A stretch of DNA of 64,000 nt from JBBQNJ01 sp038329845 (lineage in GTDB: Bacteria > Planctomycetota > Phycisphaerae > Tepidisphaerales > Tepidisphaeraceae): contig JBBQNJ010000004.1 of assembly GCA_038329845.1 (NCBI GenBank), forward strand, positions 1 to 64,000. Reading direction: 5' to 3'. The notes beneath the pieces are model-generated. The model made no database searches and was not told the DNA's origin. It saw only the letters and a list, made by a program, of their open reading frames with translations. Of the stretch, positions 24,589 through 33,792 are shown piece after piece. Both the position numbers and the translations under genes were made by a program. Position 1 is the first letter of the stretch, and the number at the start of each line of letters is the position of its first letter.

Positions 24589-26265
24589 ATGCACGATCCG
24601 GATACTCCAATCCGCGCCTACGACGACCGCATCGCGGATTGGCGACGCCGCGCCCCGTGGTTGCGGCGGCTGGCGGCGCGGCTGGGGTTGCAGGGAAAGC
24701 TGATCGTCTGCTTCATGCTGGTTCTGAGCGCCGGGCTAGGCGCCACCTGCTGGCTGTTCATCTCCCACACCGAAGAGCGCCTGACCGATCTGATGGGCGA
24801 AGAGGCCCGGCAGGTTTCGTACGTCCTTGCACTAGCCAGCCGACAGGCGATGGAATCAAGCCGGATCGATGAATTGCGGTTCATCGGACAAGGGCTTCTC
24901 AAGAGCCGCAATATCCGGTTCGTCGCCTTCATCGACCGCAATGCCCGCCCCCTGCTCGTGGCCAGCCACGATGCCGGATTCAAGCTCAATCCGGCCGAGT
25001 TGGAGCGGAACACGACCCTGTCGCTGATGCAGGTGCAATCGCGGCGAGATCCAACGCTGGGCGACTACATCGAAGTCACCGCGCCGGTGCTGTCGATGCC
25101 AACCGAGCTGGGCGACAGCACGACAACGGGTTCACGAGTGCTGGGATACGTCGCCGTCGGGCTTGCCCAGGCGGGCGAACAGGCGCAGCTCCAGCGGATC
25201 AACGTTTTCGTCATCGGGATCGGGATCGTGATCGCCGGGGCGAGCTTTCCCCTGGCGTACCTGCTGGTTCGCCGAATTTTCTTGCCGATCCGCCAGCTTG
25301 TCGAGGCGACCGACCGGATCGCCGGTGGCGACCTGGACGCACAGGTCGCGATCGATCGGCCCGACACCATCGGCACGCTGGCCCGCTCGTTCAATGACAT
25401 GGTTCAGCGCGTTCGCGGGCAGCAGCAGGCCTTGGCCGAGGCCAACCACGACCTGGAGGACAAAGTCCGCCAGCGCACCGCCCAGCTCGAGCGCTCGAAT
25501 CATCGGCTCAGCGCTGAAATCGCCGAAAAAGAGGACTTTCTTCGAGCCGTCTCGCATGACCTCAACGCCCCGCTGCGCAACATCGCCGGCATGGCGTCGA
25601 TGCTGCTGACCAAATGCCGCGGGAGCGTGGACGCCGACGTCATTCATCGCCTGGAGCGCATCCAGAAAAACGTCGAGGTGGAGACCGACCTGATCGGCGA
25701 ACTGCTCGAGCTTTCGCGAATTAAAACTCGCCGCAAGTCGATGGAATTGGTCGATGTGACGGCGATGGTCCGCGAGTTGGGGGATATCTTCGAGCAGGAC
25801 TTGCAATCCCGGCAAATCGCGCTGGTGATCGACAATCCGCTGCCGGTGGTGCGATTCGAGCGGGCGCGAATGCGCCAGGTCTTCCAGAACCTGATTGACA
25901 ACGCGATCAAGTACATGGGAGACGACCCGGGGCGGGTGCGGGAAATCCACGTCGGCGGCGGAGCGGGCCCCGATGGCGCCGTGTTCTACGTGCGTGACAC
26001 CGGGATCGGGATCGATCCGGAAGATCAGGGCAAGGTGTTCTTTATTTTTCGCCGGGGCCGCAACATCGCCTCGGCCCGGAACGTCGAGGGCAAGGGCGTG
26101 GGCCTGGCAAGCGTCAAGAGCATTATCGAGAGCTATGGCGGGAGCATCACCGTCGAGAGCGCCCCCGGCGCCGGCAGCACGTTCCGGCTCACCCTGGGTG
26201 CGGAATATCTCCCCGAGTCGTCCGGAGCGGCCAAGCCGCCGCGTCCGGTCGAAGTGGCCGTGTAG
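24589..26265 (+). CDS. membrane sensor histidine kinase (HAMP, HisKA, HATPase)
   Basis: The protein has 558 residues. Transmembrane helix 1 is at about 35-55 (LIVCFMLVLSAGLGATCWLF), a periplasmic sensor at about 56-200, and helix 2 at about 205-228. A HAMP domain (about 228-285) contains RRIFLPIRQLVEATDRIAGG and leads into a coiled coil. The HisKA H-box is FLRAVSHDLNAPLRNIAG (His near 323). The ATPase domain has N-box QVFQNLIDNAIKYMG, G1 DTGIGIDPEDQGKVF and G2 GKGVGLASVKSIIESYGG. The HDLNAPLR form of the H-box is that of phytochrome-like kinases that pair with Rcp1-type regulators, and such a regulator follows. No good ribosome binding site precedes 24589; an ATG at 24547 is an alternative start. 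The sensor domain gives no clue to the ligand. Confidence 0.9.
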   Translation: MHDPDTPIRAYDDRIADWRRRAPWLRRLAARLGLQGKLIVCFMLVLSAGLGATCWLFISHTEERLTDLMGEEARQVSYVLALASRQAMESSRIDELRFIGQGLLKSRNIRFVAFIDRNARPLLVASHDAGFKLNPAELERNTTLSLMQVQSRRDPTLGDYIEVTAPVLSMPTELGDSTTTGSRVLGYVAVGLAQAGEQAQLQRINVFVIGIGIVIAGASFPLAYLLVRRIFLPIRQLVEATDRIAGGDLDAQVAIDRPDTIGTLARSFNDMVQRVRGQQQALAEANHDLEDKVRQRTAQLERSNHRLSAEIAEKEDFLRAVSHDLNAPLRNIAGMASMLLTKCRGSVDADVIHRLERIQKNVEVETDLIGELLELSRIKTRRKSMELVDVTAMVRELGDIFEQDLQSRQIALVIDNPLPVVRFERARMRQVFQNLIDNAIKYMGDDPGRVREIHVGGGAGPDGAVFYVRDTGIGIDPEDQGKVFFIFRRGRNIASARNVEGKGVGLASVKSIIESYGGSITVESAPGAGSTFRLTLGAEYLPESSGAAKPPRPVEVAV

Positions 26266-26298
26266 TTGAGTTCAGAAATGTCAGCGAGGAACCAGACC

Positions 26299-26829
26299 AT
26301 GTCCGCCTCATGCACCGAACAAAGATCAGCGCCACTGGGCACCGATGCGGGCGATTCGCTGCTGACCCGTGACGAGCTGCCGATCACCATCCTGCTGATC
26401 GACGACGATGCGGACTGCCGCATATTGATCCGCGACGCCATCGAGGAATGCCGCGTCAGCAATGACGTGTACGAGGTCCGCAACGGAGAAGAAGCGCTGG
26501 CTTTTCTGCATCGACAAGGCCGCTTCGCCGATGCTCCGCGGCCGGGGCTGATCTACCTCGACATCGAGATGCCGGGGATGGACGGGCAGGAAACGCTCAA
26601 GCGCATCAAGAGCGACCTGTCCCTGCGCGACATCCCGGTGGTGATGATGACCGGCGTGAGCGACGAGGCGCAGATGAAGGAGGCGGCGGGCAATGGATGC
26701 AACAGCTACACGCTCAAGCCCGCCAATGCCGAGCAGTTTCTCAGGACGGTGCTGGCCAGCACCAATTACTGGCTGCGGGTCCACCAGTACCCAACCCGCC
26801 ATTTGCCCGCCGAGTCGTGCCGGCGGTGA
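26299..26829 (+). CDS. Rcp1-like single-domain response regulator
   Basis: The protein has 176 residues. An unstructured N-terminus (about 1-35) precedes a receiver domain with the acidic pair LLIDDDADCR, the phosphoacceptor Asp in LIYLDIEMPGMDG, Thr in VVMMTGVSD and Lys in YTLKPANAEQF. The 'NGEEALAFLHRQG...D.PRPGLIYLDIEMPGMDG' arrangement is typical of Rcp1-like regulators. It has no output domain and probably relays phosphate or acts by protein contact. GAGGA eight bases before the ATG at 26299 supports this start. It lies 33 bp after the histidine kinase and before a REC-GGDEF protein. Confidence 0.9.
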   Translation: MSASCTEQRSAPLGTDAGDSLLTRDELPITILLIDDDADCRILIRDAIEECRVSNDVYEVRNGEEALAFLHRQGRFADAPRPGLIYLDIEMPGMDGQETLKRIKSDLSLRDIPVVMMTGVSDEAQMKEAAGNGCNSYTLKPANAEQFLRTVLASTNYWLRVHQYPTRHLPAESCRR

Positions 26830-26928
26830 GAAAAATTTGCGGCGTTTGGCGGGCGTGAAAATGTATCGTATGTCCGGAGTAACGGGCGAAGCGGAAAATG
26901 GACGTTGATTGGCGAGGTGATCGAGGAC

Positions 26929-27969
26929 GTGGATACACTCAAGCTGCTCATCATCGAGGATGACGACGATCAGCGCGAGCTGATCCGAGAGACGCTCGAG
27001 GACTGCTTCGGCGCCGGGACCGTGACCGGCGTCGAAAGCGCCGCCGATGCGCTGGGTCAGGACCTGGGGCGGTTCGACCTGATTCTCACCGATTACAACC
27101 TTCCCGACGGCTCGGGGATGGAGCTTCTCGAACAGATCCGGGCCCGCTGCGACACTCCGGTGATCATGGTCACCGGGGAAAACGTCGGCTACATCGCCGC
27201 CGAGGCGATCCAAAAAGGCGCCACCGACTATGTGGTGAAGTTCGGAGATTACCTGTTCACCATTCCGCTGGTGGTGCAGAAGAATCTCACGGTGGCCAAG
27301 ATCATGCGGGAAAACGCCTCGCTGCGCGGGGAACTCGAGGTGGCGCTGAAGGAAGTCCGCCGAAAGAATCACCAGCTCGAGGAATCGCTGCGGAAGGTCG
27401 AGGAGCTGGCCGCCACCGACCCGCTGACGCGGCTGTATAACCGCCGGCATTTCGCCCAGGTGCTCGAGCAGTTGTTCGCCGAGGCCCAGCGCTATGAGAA
27501 GGACCTGGCGTGTGTGATGATCGACCTCGATGGGTACAAGCAGCTCAACGACACCTGGGGGCACCAGGTGGGCGATCAATTGTTGATTATGGCCGGGCGG
27601 GTCATCACCGCAAACATGCGGCGGATGGACGTGGCGGCACGATACGGGGGAGATGAGTTCGTGCTGTTGCTGCCCCATGCCGATGACGAACAGGCCCGGG
27701 CCGCGGCGCAGCGCATCCGCGATGAGTTCCGCCAGGCATCGGCGGTGCTGCTGCGGCGCAACGAGGGGGTGACGATGTCGATCGGAATCGGGACCATCAA
27801 GACGTGCAGCGCCGCCCATGCCGATCAACTGGTAGCCCTGGCCGACGCGGCCCTGTACCGCGCCAAGGACGCCGGCCGCAACCGCATCGACATCGGCGAT
27901 CGCCCCCTGCTCAGCGGCCGATTGGCAGCGTCCTCAAGCCCCAGCCCCGCGACTCCGGCAGCCCAGTGA
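26929..27969 (+). CDS. response regulator diguanylate cyclase (REC-GGDEF)
   Basis: The protein has 346 residues. The receiver domain (about 1-125) has LLIIEDDDDQRE, the phosphoacceptor in LILTDYNLPDGSG and Thr in VIMVTGENVG. A linker coiled coil (about 130-165, ALKEVRRKNHQLEESLRKVE) leads to a GGDEF domain (about 168-320) with an intact RYGGDEFVLLL active site and the lead-in ATDPLTRLYNRRHF. RRMD lies five residues before GGDEF and is a canonical RxxD I-site, so product inhibition by c-di-GMP is expected. The enzyme makes c-di-GMP from two GTP. GTG at 26929 is the preferred start; TTG at 26905 and GTG at 26917 are possible. It completes a kinase-regulator-cyclase set that could control the PilM-type machinery; that link is inference. 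Confidence 0.92.
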   Translation: MDTLKLLIIEDDDDQRELIRETLEDCFGAGTVTGVESAADALGQDLGRFDLILTDYNLPDGSGMELLEQIRARCDTPVIMVTGENVGYIAAEAIQKGATDYVVKFGDYLFTIPLVVQKNLTVAKIMRENASLRGELEVALKEVRRKNHQLEESLRKVEELAATDPLTRLYNRRHFAQVLEQLFAEAQRYEKDLACVMIDLDGYKQLNDTWGHQVGDQLLIMAGRVITANMRRMDVAARYGGDEFVLLLPHADDEQARAAAQRIRDEFRQASAVLLRRNEGVTMSIGIGTIKTCSAAHADQLVALADAALYRAKDAGRNRIDIGDRPLLSGRLAASSSPSPATPAAQ

Positions 27970-28027
27970 CTGTCCGGCCGTCTCAGCCCCGCTCATCCCC
28001 AGAAGACTCTGAGGCCTCCGCTACGCT

Positions 28028-28083
28028 TAAATCTGAAATCCCCATGAAGAGGCAAAATTTGAAATTTGACATTTGAAATCTGG
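28028..28083. repeat. AT-rich repeat of the 'AAATTTGAAATTTGACATTTGAAAT' type
   Basis: The segment contains AAATCTGAAATC and then AATTTGAAATTTGACATTTG in an otherwise GC-rich region, made of TTTGAAA/TTTGACA units. Similar AT-rich intergenic repeats are common in planctomycete genomes (general recollection). The remaining 27970-28275 gap contains the lepA promoter and no supported gene. Confidence 0.5.
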
Positions 28084-28210
28084 AGTTCGAGATCCGGGCG
28101 ATCCAAAGCCGACACCCGCTTCGCCTTAGCCCCATACAAACTCCCTGTCCACGCAGTGGAGCCGCGGATGCGTCGAACCAGTTGAATCCAGCACATCGCA
28201 TCCGCGTGGT

Positions 28211-28239
28211 TTGTCCCCGAAGGCGAACGCGCTTAGGAT
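28211..28239 (+). promoter_or_regulatory. candidate lepA promoter (TTGTCC-N17-TAGGAT)
   Basis: TTGTCC at 28211-28216 and TAGGAT at 28234-28239 are separated by 17 bp and end 36 bp before the lepA ATG. The -10 hexamer is identical to the one proposed for rpsU. Confidence 0.5.
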
Positions 28240-28275
28240 GGCATAGTTTCCGCTCGATTCACCGACGAAAGACGC

Positions 28276-30063
28276 ATGCAGATTCGTAATTTCTCGATCA
28301 TCGCCCACATTGACCACGGCAAGAGCACCTTGTCGGACCGGCTATTGATGCGGGCCGGCGCCATCACTGAGCGCGACTTTCAGAACCAGATGCTCGATGA
28401 CATGGACCTCGAGCGCGAGCGCGGCATCACCATCAAGGCGTCGGCGGTCACGGTCTTCCATGAGCACAAGGGCGAGAAGTTCATGCTGAACTTCATCGAC
28501 ACCCCCGGCCATGTGGACTTCCATTACGAGGTGCAAAAGGCCTTGCAGGCGTGCGAAGGGGCGATCCTGGTTGTCGACGCCACGCAGGGGGTGCAGGCCC
28601 AGACGGTGGCCAACGCCTACGCGGCGATCGACGTGGGGCTGGAGATCATTCCGGTGATCAACAAGATCGACTTGCCCAGCGCCGATCCGGTGAGGGTGGC
28701 CGAGGAGACCGAGCAGGTGCTGGGGTTCCGAGCCGAGGAATGCATCCTCGTCAGCGCCAAAACCGGGGCAGGGATCGATGAGTTGATCGCCAAACTGTGC
28801 GAGCAGTTACCCCCGCCGCGAGGACTGGCCGATCAGCCGACGCGGGCCCTGATTTTCGATTCGCTGTACGATGACTACCGCGGGGTAATCGTGTACGTGC
28901 GCGTGGTGGATGGGGAGCTGCGCAAGGGACAGAAGATCCGCCTGATGGGCAACTCCACCGAACACCAGATCACCGAAATCGGGAAACTGATGCCCCGCCC
29001 GAAGTTGGTCGAGCGCATCGGCACCGGTGAGGTCGGCTACATCGTCGCGGCGATCAAGGACCTTCACGATGTCCGTATCGGCGACACCGTGACCGATGCG
29101 ACAGCGCCCGCCGCCGAACCGTTGCCGGGGTACAAGCCGATCCAGCAGATGGTCTTCTGCGACTTCTATCCGGGCGGCCAGACGCAATACGACGAGCTAC
29201 GCGATGCGATGGACCGGCTTCAGCTTAACGACAGCTCGTTCACGTTTCAGCCGGAAAGCTCGGATGCCCTGGGATTCGGATTTCGCTGCGGTTTTCTGGG
29301 CCTTTTGCACATGGAGATCATCCAGGAGCGACTGGAGCGAGAGTTCAATATCGAGGTGGTGCAGACCGCGCCGACCGTCACTTATGAAATTCTGTTGACC
29401 GACGGGACGACGCAGCGGATCGACTCGCCCAGCGAGTTGCCGAATCTCACGCACGTCGAGGAAATCCGCGAGCCGTACATCCAGCAGAACCTGATCCTCC
29501 CGGCCGACAGCGTCGGGGCGATCATGAAGCTGTGCGAGGACCGACGCGGCATCTATCAGAAAACTGAGTACATCGGTGCCACCCGGGTGATCCTGGTCTA
29601 CGAGATGCCGCTGGCGGAGGTCATTTACGACTTCTACGACCGGCTGAAAAGTGCCACCCGCGGGTACGGGACGATGGACTACGACTTCATCGGTTTTCGC
29701 CGCGGCGACCTGGTGAAAGTGGACATCCTTGTCAACGCCGAGAAGGTCGACGCGCTGGCGGTGATCGTCCACCGCGATCATGCCGAGCAGCGCGGGCGGC
29801 GACTGCTGGTGCGGCTGAAGGAAGAGATCGACCGGCACCTGTTCGAGATCCCCTTGCAGGCGGCGATCGGGGGCAAGGTCATCGCCCGCGAAACGATCAA
29901 GAGCGTGGGCAAGAACGTAACGGCCAAGTGTTACGGCGGGGACGTGACGCGCAAGCGCAAGCTGCTGGAAAAGCAGAAAGAGGGGAAAAAGCGCATGAAA
30001 CGGGTGGGAAGCGTGGACATCCCGCAGGAGGCGTTCATGGCGATTCTGGAGAGCGGGGATTGA
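28276..30063 (+). CDS. lepA: elongation factor 4 (LepA), ribosomal back-translocase GTPase
   Basis: The protein has 595 residues, the normal LepA length. GTPase motifs are G1 AHIDHGKST, G2 RERGITIKA, G3 DTPGHVDF, G4 NKIDL and G5 VSAKTG. Domains II, III and V follow, and the LepA-specific C-terminal domain includes GKVIARETIKSVGKNVTAKC and RKRKLLEKQKEGKKRMK. It binds stalled or mistranslocated 70S ribosomes and affects initiation and biogenesis. It begins MQIRNFSIIAHIDHG at 28276. It is monocistronic as far as can be seen, with its own promoter and a 107-bp gap to the next gene. Confidence 0.97.
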   Translation: MQIRNFSIIAHIDHGKSTLSDRLLMRAGAITERDFQNQMLDDMDLERERGITIKASAVTVFHEHKGEKFMLNFIDTPGHVDFHYEVQKALQACEGAILVVDATQGVQAQTVANAYAAIDVGLEIIPVINKIDLPSADPVRVAEETEQVLGFRAEECILVSAKTGAGIDELIAKLCEQLPPPRGLADQPTRALIFDSLYDDYRGVIVYVRVVDGELRKGQKIRLMGNSTEHQITEIGKLMPRPKLVERIGTGEVGYIVAAIKDLHDVRIGDTVTDATAPAAEPLPGYKPIQQMVFCDFYPGGQTQYDELRDAMDRLQLNDSSFTFQPESSDALGFGFRCGFLGLLHMEIIQERLEREFNIEVVQTAPTVTYEILLTDGTTQRIDSPSELPNLTHVEEIREPYIQQNLILPADSVGAIMKLCEDRRGIYQKTEYIGATRVILVYEMPLAEVIYDFYDRLKSATRGYGTMDYDFIGFRRGDLVKVDILVNAEKVDALAVIVHRDHAEQRGRRLLVRLKEEIDRHLFEIPLQAAIGGKVIARETIKSVGKNVTAKCYGGDVTRKRKLLEKQKEGKKRMKRVGSVDIPQEAFMAILESGD

Positions 30064-30170
30064 GCGGGTTTGAAAGTCTCGAGCGGATCCGCACGCCCCG
30101 GTGAAGTGTGCCGTCCGAGCGCGCGGCCGCTTTCGTCATCTGTCGGGGCGATTAGCCTCTCGAGTGCGCA

Positions 30171-32150
30171 ATGAAGGGTTTTCCAGCACATTTTCACGTT
30201 TTGCTGGCCTGTTGGATCATCGCGTTCATCGCGGCGCCGGGGATGATGCCCGGTGCGGAATCCGCCGACTCCTCGGGGCGATTCGAGGTCGAATGGGGCG
30301 CAAAACTTCGAGCCGCCGTAACGCCGCCGCAACGGGTGGCGTTGGGCGCATCGATGCTGGAAGAGGTCCGGCGGCTTGGGGCCGAGCCCGATTATCGACT
30401 GCTTCTGCTAGAGCAAATCCGCGAGTTAGCCGGACAGGATTCCAGCGGATACCCCACAGCGCTCGAGGCGATGGGCCTGCTGGGGATCGAACATCCGCAG
30501 CGTCGCCAATCGCTCTTCCCCGAACAGTCGCGTCTCTATGAATTGATGATCCGCGCGGCGACACCCGAGGCGAGGCGTTCGCTCACCGCCCAATACGGAC
30601 GGCTGCTGCTTTCCCGCGCCGGGGACATGGAATCGGCGGCGAAGTCGGCGATGAGCTCGGCCGAGGCGATCGAGCGGATCGACGCGGGCATCGATCTGGC
30701 ACAAAAGGCAGGGAGTGTTCTGGGAAGCGCCGATCTATCCGCGCCGGCGATGCTGCGCCGGCTGAAAGAGCGGCGAGCGGTCGAACTCGAGACCCGGCCG
30801 CTGGAAGATCGATTGCGCAAAGATCCGTTCGACCACGACACGGCGATCAAGCTGGTGCAGGCGCTGATCCTTCGGCTGGACTCGCCGGCGCGGGCGGTGA
30901 AGCATGTGCCGGCCACCCATGACAAGACCCTGGAGCGGATCGCGTCGATGATGACACAGACCGAGCCACTTGCCGTCGAGCAGCGGATGGAACTGGGCGG
31001 GTGGTATCAATCGCTGGCGGTGAGTCAGCCGCCGTCGGGGCGGACCGCGGCGCTGTTGCGGGCGCGGCTGCATTTCACGATCGCGGGGAGCTCGCCCGAC
31101 GCTCAGGCGGCGCAGCACGATCAGGCCCGCGCGTCGATCGTGGCCATCGATGCGATGCTCGGCAAGCTGGGCCTGACCGGCGGGCAGATTCGCTGGCAAA
31201 TCCGCCGGATGGACCCTTCCCAGGCGCGCGGCGATTCGAACCCGCAAGTGCGAAGCGCCATCGAAGGGGCGATCCAATGGCTATACAACCATCGCAATGC
31301 CGAGGGGGATTGGGAAACCGGCGATGCGACCGATCCAGATCGGGGAATGGCCACCGGCCTGGCGACCCGCGCCTTGCTCGACGCCATGGAAGATCCCCAG
31401 GCCGAACCACGCCTTGCCGCAGCGATCCGGCGGCTCACCGAGATGACGATCGCGCGGTTGATACCGGCGTCGTTTCGCATCCGAGCCTTGTGCCTGATGC
31501 CCGAACCCAATCCCCATGCGCGGCTGATCCAGCAGGACACGGCCACCCTCGTGGCGCTGATCGGCCCGGGTGGAGCCTTTGCGCCCACCGATCAACGGCC
31601 CAATGCGAGATGGCCGGAGTTGAACCTGACGGTGACGGCGTGGAGCGCGTTGTCGGATTCAGCGAACGCGGGGCTGGGGGCGCGGATTCCGCCGGCGGCA
31701 TGGTCGGCGCTGGTCGAGTCGCTGTTGGCCGCTCAGTCGGGCGACGGCTCGTGGGAACCCGAGCCGCTGCGCCGCCAGCCTCCCCCGGCCCGCGCCGATC
31801 GCGCATCGGTGCGATCCACGGCCGGAGGGCTGCTGCTGATGCTGATGGCCCGGGATCATCTTCCCGGCCCGCGCCAGAAGGATGCCGCTCGGAGCATCGC
31901 CGCCGCCACGCGATGGCTCGATCTGCATGCGGTTGATGATCCGGACGGCTCACCGTTCCCGACGAATCTCTACCTGCTGAACCGGATCGCCGAGCTGTCC
32001 AACCACCGGCGGTTCGGTGAGGTGGACCTGGCTGCGGAAATCCCGTCTCGGCTGCTGGATCGCTGCCGGGAAGATGGGGGATGGCGTGATGCGATGACCA
32101 CGGCGATGGCGCTGGAACTGCTCTGCCGTTCGGGGCAGATCGCGCCATAA
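30171..32150 (+). CDS. secreted alpha/alpha-toroid (prenyltransferase/squalene-cyclase-like repeat) protein
   Basis: The protein has 659 residues. The N-terminal signal peptide is MKGFPAHFHVLLACWIIAFI (cleavage near residue 25-30). A helical, TPR-like part (about 40-330) is followed by a C-terminal alpha/alpha toroid (about 360-655) with the repeat signatures AIQWLYNHRNAEGDWETG, ALVESLLAAQSGDGSWEPE and LDRCREDGGWRDAMTTAMA. The 'QxxDGSW/GGW' repeats are those of the terpenoid-cyclase/protein-prenyltransferase fold, but the DxDD or metal-binding catalytic motifs are not evident, so it is more likely a binding or scaffold protein. It converges with the ExbB/ExbD/TPR cluster, its stop 17 bp from that cluster's last stop. 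Such toroid proteins often accompany DUF4159 clusters in planctomycetes. Confidence 0.7.
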   Translation: MKGFPAHFHVLLACWIIAFIAAPGMMPGAESADSSGRFEVEWGAKLRAAVTPPQRVALGASMLEEVRRLGAEPDYRLLLLEQIRELAGQDSSGYPTALEAMGLLGIEHPQRRQSLFPEQSRLYELMIRAATPEARRSLTAQYGRLLLSRAGDMESAAKSAMSSAEAIERIDAGIDLAQKAGSVLGSADLSAPAMLRRLKERRAVELETRPLEDRLRKDPFDHDTAIKLVQALILRLDSPARAVKHVPATHDKTLERIASMMTQTEPLAVEQRMELGGWYQSLAVSQPPSGRTAALLRARLHFTIAGSSPDAQAAQHDQARASIVAIDAMLGKLGLTGGQIRWQIRRMDPSQARGDSNPQVRSAIEGAIQWLYNHRNAEGDWETGDATDPDRGMATGLATRALLDAMEDPQAEPRLAAAIRRLTEMTIARLIPASFRIRALCLMPEPNPHARLIQQDTATLVALIGPGGAFAPTDQRPNARWPELNLTVTAWSALSDSANAGLGARIPPAAWSALVESLLAAQSGDGSWEPEPLRRQPPPARADRASVRSTAGGLLLMLMARDHLPGPRQKDAARSIAAATRWLDLHAVDDPDGSPFPTNLYLLNRIAELSNHRRFGEVDLAAEIPSRLLDRCREDGGWRDAMTTAMALELLCRSGQIAP

Positions 32151-32167
32151 CGACTCGACGGAAATCG

Positions 32168-32677
32168 CTAGCGACGAAGCTCATCGGGAATGAACGGCTT
32201 GGGCCGCGCGGGAGGCGCTACGCCGCCGGGAGGCTGCGGCGCAGTGGCCGGCGTCAATGCGGACGGGGTCGATTCGCGGCTAGTCGCACCGGATTGAGGC
32301 GCCGGCACCGCCGCCTGCTCGGATCGCTGTTTGGCCTGATCGCCCGCCTGGCGGGCGAGTCGATCGGCAAGCCGATGCTGCTCGGCGGCGCGGGTATAGA
32401 TCGGCGGAGGCTTGGGCTGGCGATTCATCACTCCGGCGAAAAAGTCCATCGCCTGGGCGTAATTTTCGTCCCGCATCGCCTGTTCGCCGCGGCGATAGAG
32501 CGCCTCGGGCGAGTTTTCATCGGACAGATAGAGGCCGGGGCTGAGCAGGAGGATGGCCACGACGTGTGCCAGCGCCGCCCATCCGAGCAGACGAAGCAAC
32601 CGTCGATGGCGGTGGGCGCGGCTTTCGCCGGCATGTTCGCGGGCGGTCGCAGCCCGGTTTTCAGTCGTCGGATGCAT
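32168..32677 (-). CDS. small single-pass membrane protein with TPR-like and Pro-rich tail
   Basis: The protein has 169 residues. A basic N-terminus (RAHRHRRLLRLLG) precedes one transmembrane helix (WAALAHVVAILLLSPGLYL, about 34-52). A short TPR-like helix pair (ALYRRGEQAMRDENYAQAMD) follows, then a Gln/Ala/Pro-rich tail ending PFIPDELRR. The topology (N-in, long Pro-rich periplasmic tail) resembles a short TonB-like energy-transducing arm, but the characteristic TonB C-terminal domain is absent. The ATG at 32677 overlaps the ExbD stop by one base (TGATG). It is the last gene of the cluster. Function unknown. Confidence 0.65.
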   Translation of the reverse strand: MHPTTENRAATAREHAGESRAHRHRRLLRLLGWAALAHVVAILLLSPGLYLSDENSPEALYRRGEQAMRDENYAQAMDFFAGVMNRQPKPPPIYTRAAEQHRLADRLARQAGDQAKQRSEQAAVPAPQSGATSRESTPSALTPATAPQPPGGVAPPARPKPFIPDELRR

Positions 32678-33081
32678 CACTTCTTGACCCTCAGTTCGAC
32701 ATAGCCGCGGGCGCGATTCACCGCGTCGGTGGCCACCACGTAGGCACGATACGGCGAAAGGCGATCGACCTCGATCTGCACGGTTCGGGCACTGCGTTCT
32801 TCCCGATCATGCAACAGCGCCGTCAGTTCCTCGGCGAGATCGCCGGCGGAAATCTCGCGACCCTCGAGAAAAAGGCGTGAATCCCGATCCACGCTGATGA
32901 TCAGCGGCGGGCGCTGGCGCAGCGGCTCGCCGGTGAGGCTGATCGGCGGCTCGAGCGGCACCGGCGAGCGGGCGGTCACCTGTCCGCAGATCACGAAAAA
33001 CACCAACAGCAGCATCGCCAGGTCGGCCATGCTCGACATGGGAATCTGCGGCTGAATTTTGAATCGTCGTCGAAGTTTCAA
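32677..33081 (-). CDS. exbD: ExbD/TolR-family protein (second copy in cluster)
   Basis: The protein has 134 residues, the usual ExbD size. Its single transmembrane helix near the N-terminus contains SSMADLAMLLLVFFVICGQV with the conserved proton-path Asp. The periplasmic domain ends DAVNRARGYVELRVKK. ExbD forms a dimer inside the ExbB pentamer and couples proton flow to work at the outer membrane. A TTG start at 33081 overlaps the ExbB stop (TTGA) and has GGAG eight bases upstream; no ATG or GTG fits better. It lies directly downstream of exbB. Confidence 0.85.
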   Translation of the reverse strand: MKLRRRFKIQPQIPMSSMADLAMLLLVFFVICGQVTARSPVPLEPPISLTGEPLRQRPPLIISVDRDSRLFLEGREISAGDLAEELTALLHDREERSARTVQIEVDRLSPYRAYVVATDAVNRARGYVELRVKK

Positions 33082-33767
33082 TGCTTTGACTCCTTCGCCC
33101 CGCCGCTCGCCGTGCGGCTCTCGCGGCGAGATTCGATCCACGCCCGCACCAGAGTGGAAAGCAGGCGGTTGGCGCTCTGCTCCATCGCGGTGGTCAGATC
33201 GGTGACCTGCCGGGAAAAGAAATGAAACGCGACGATCGACGGGATCGCCACGATCAATCCCGCCGCGGTGGTGATCAATGCCTGGCTGATCCCGCCGGCG
33301 ACGAGCGATGGGCTGACATCATTGGCCTGGGCGACAGCGCCGAAGGCCTCGATCATGCCGGTGACGGTCCCGGCGAACCCGAGCAAGGGGGCGATGGTTC
33401 CGATCGCCGCGAGAATTCCCAAGTGAGTTTCCAGCTCGCCGACGGAAAAATTGCCCTCATCCTCGACGGCGCGATTGATCTGATCGTGGACGAACGCGAT
33501 GTTCTCCTGCTCGCCCAGCTCGTCGAACCGCTCGAGCGCCGCCCGCATCATCGCCGATGCCAGCCGCCCGTCGCCGCGACACAATTCCCGGGCACCGTCC
33601 AGGTCGCGCGCCCCGACGCGCTGGTCGAAGTCGCCGAGAAACGATGCCGCCTCGCGCCGATAGGCGCGCAGCGCCAGCCATCGTTCGAGAATCACCGCCG
33701 CCGCCAGCACACTGCACCCCAGCAGCGGCGCCATGAACCAGCGCCCTTCGACAATCAGATTCCACAT
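33078..33767 (-). CDS. exbB: MotA/TolQ/ExbB-family proton channel
   Basis: The protein has 229 residues with three transmembrane helices: FMAPLLGCSVLAAAVILERW (about 11-30), HLGILAAIGTIAPLLGFAGTVTG (about 113-135) and ISQALITTAAGLIVAIPSIVAF (about 155-176). The 'LGxxGTVxGMIxAF' and 'GIsxALitTaaGLivAIP' blocks define the family. It is the only ExbB in a cluster with two ExbD proteins. Its start lies 54 bp after the upstream TPR gene, and that gap holds a 19-bp duplication. It supplies the proton channel for the inferred envelope machine. Confidence 0.92.
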   Translation of the reverse strand: MWNLIVEGRWFMAPLLGCSVLAAAVILERWLALRAYRREAASFLGDFDQRVGARDLDGARELCRGDGRLASAMMRAALERFDELGEQENIAFVHDQINRAVEDEGNFSVGELETHLGILAAIGTIAPLLGFAGTVTGMIEAFGAVAQANDVSPSLVAGGISQALITTAAGLIVAIPSIVAFHFFSRQVTDLTTAMEQSANRLLSTLVRAWIESRRESRTASGGAKESKH

Positions 33768-33792
33768 CGGCTCGACCTGTTCCTTTCGTCAT

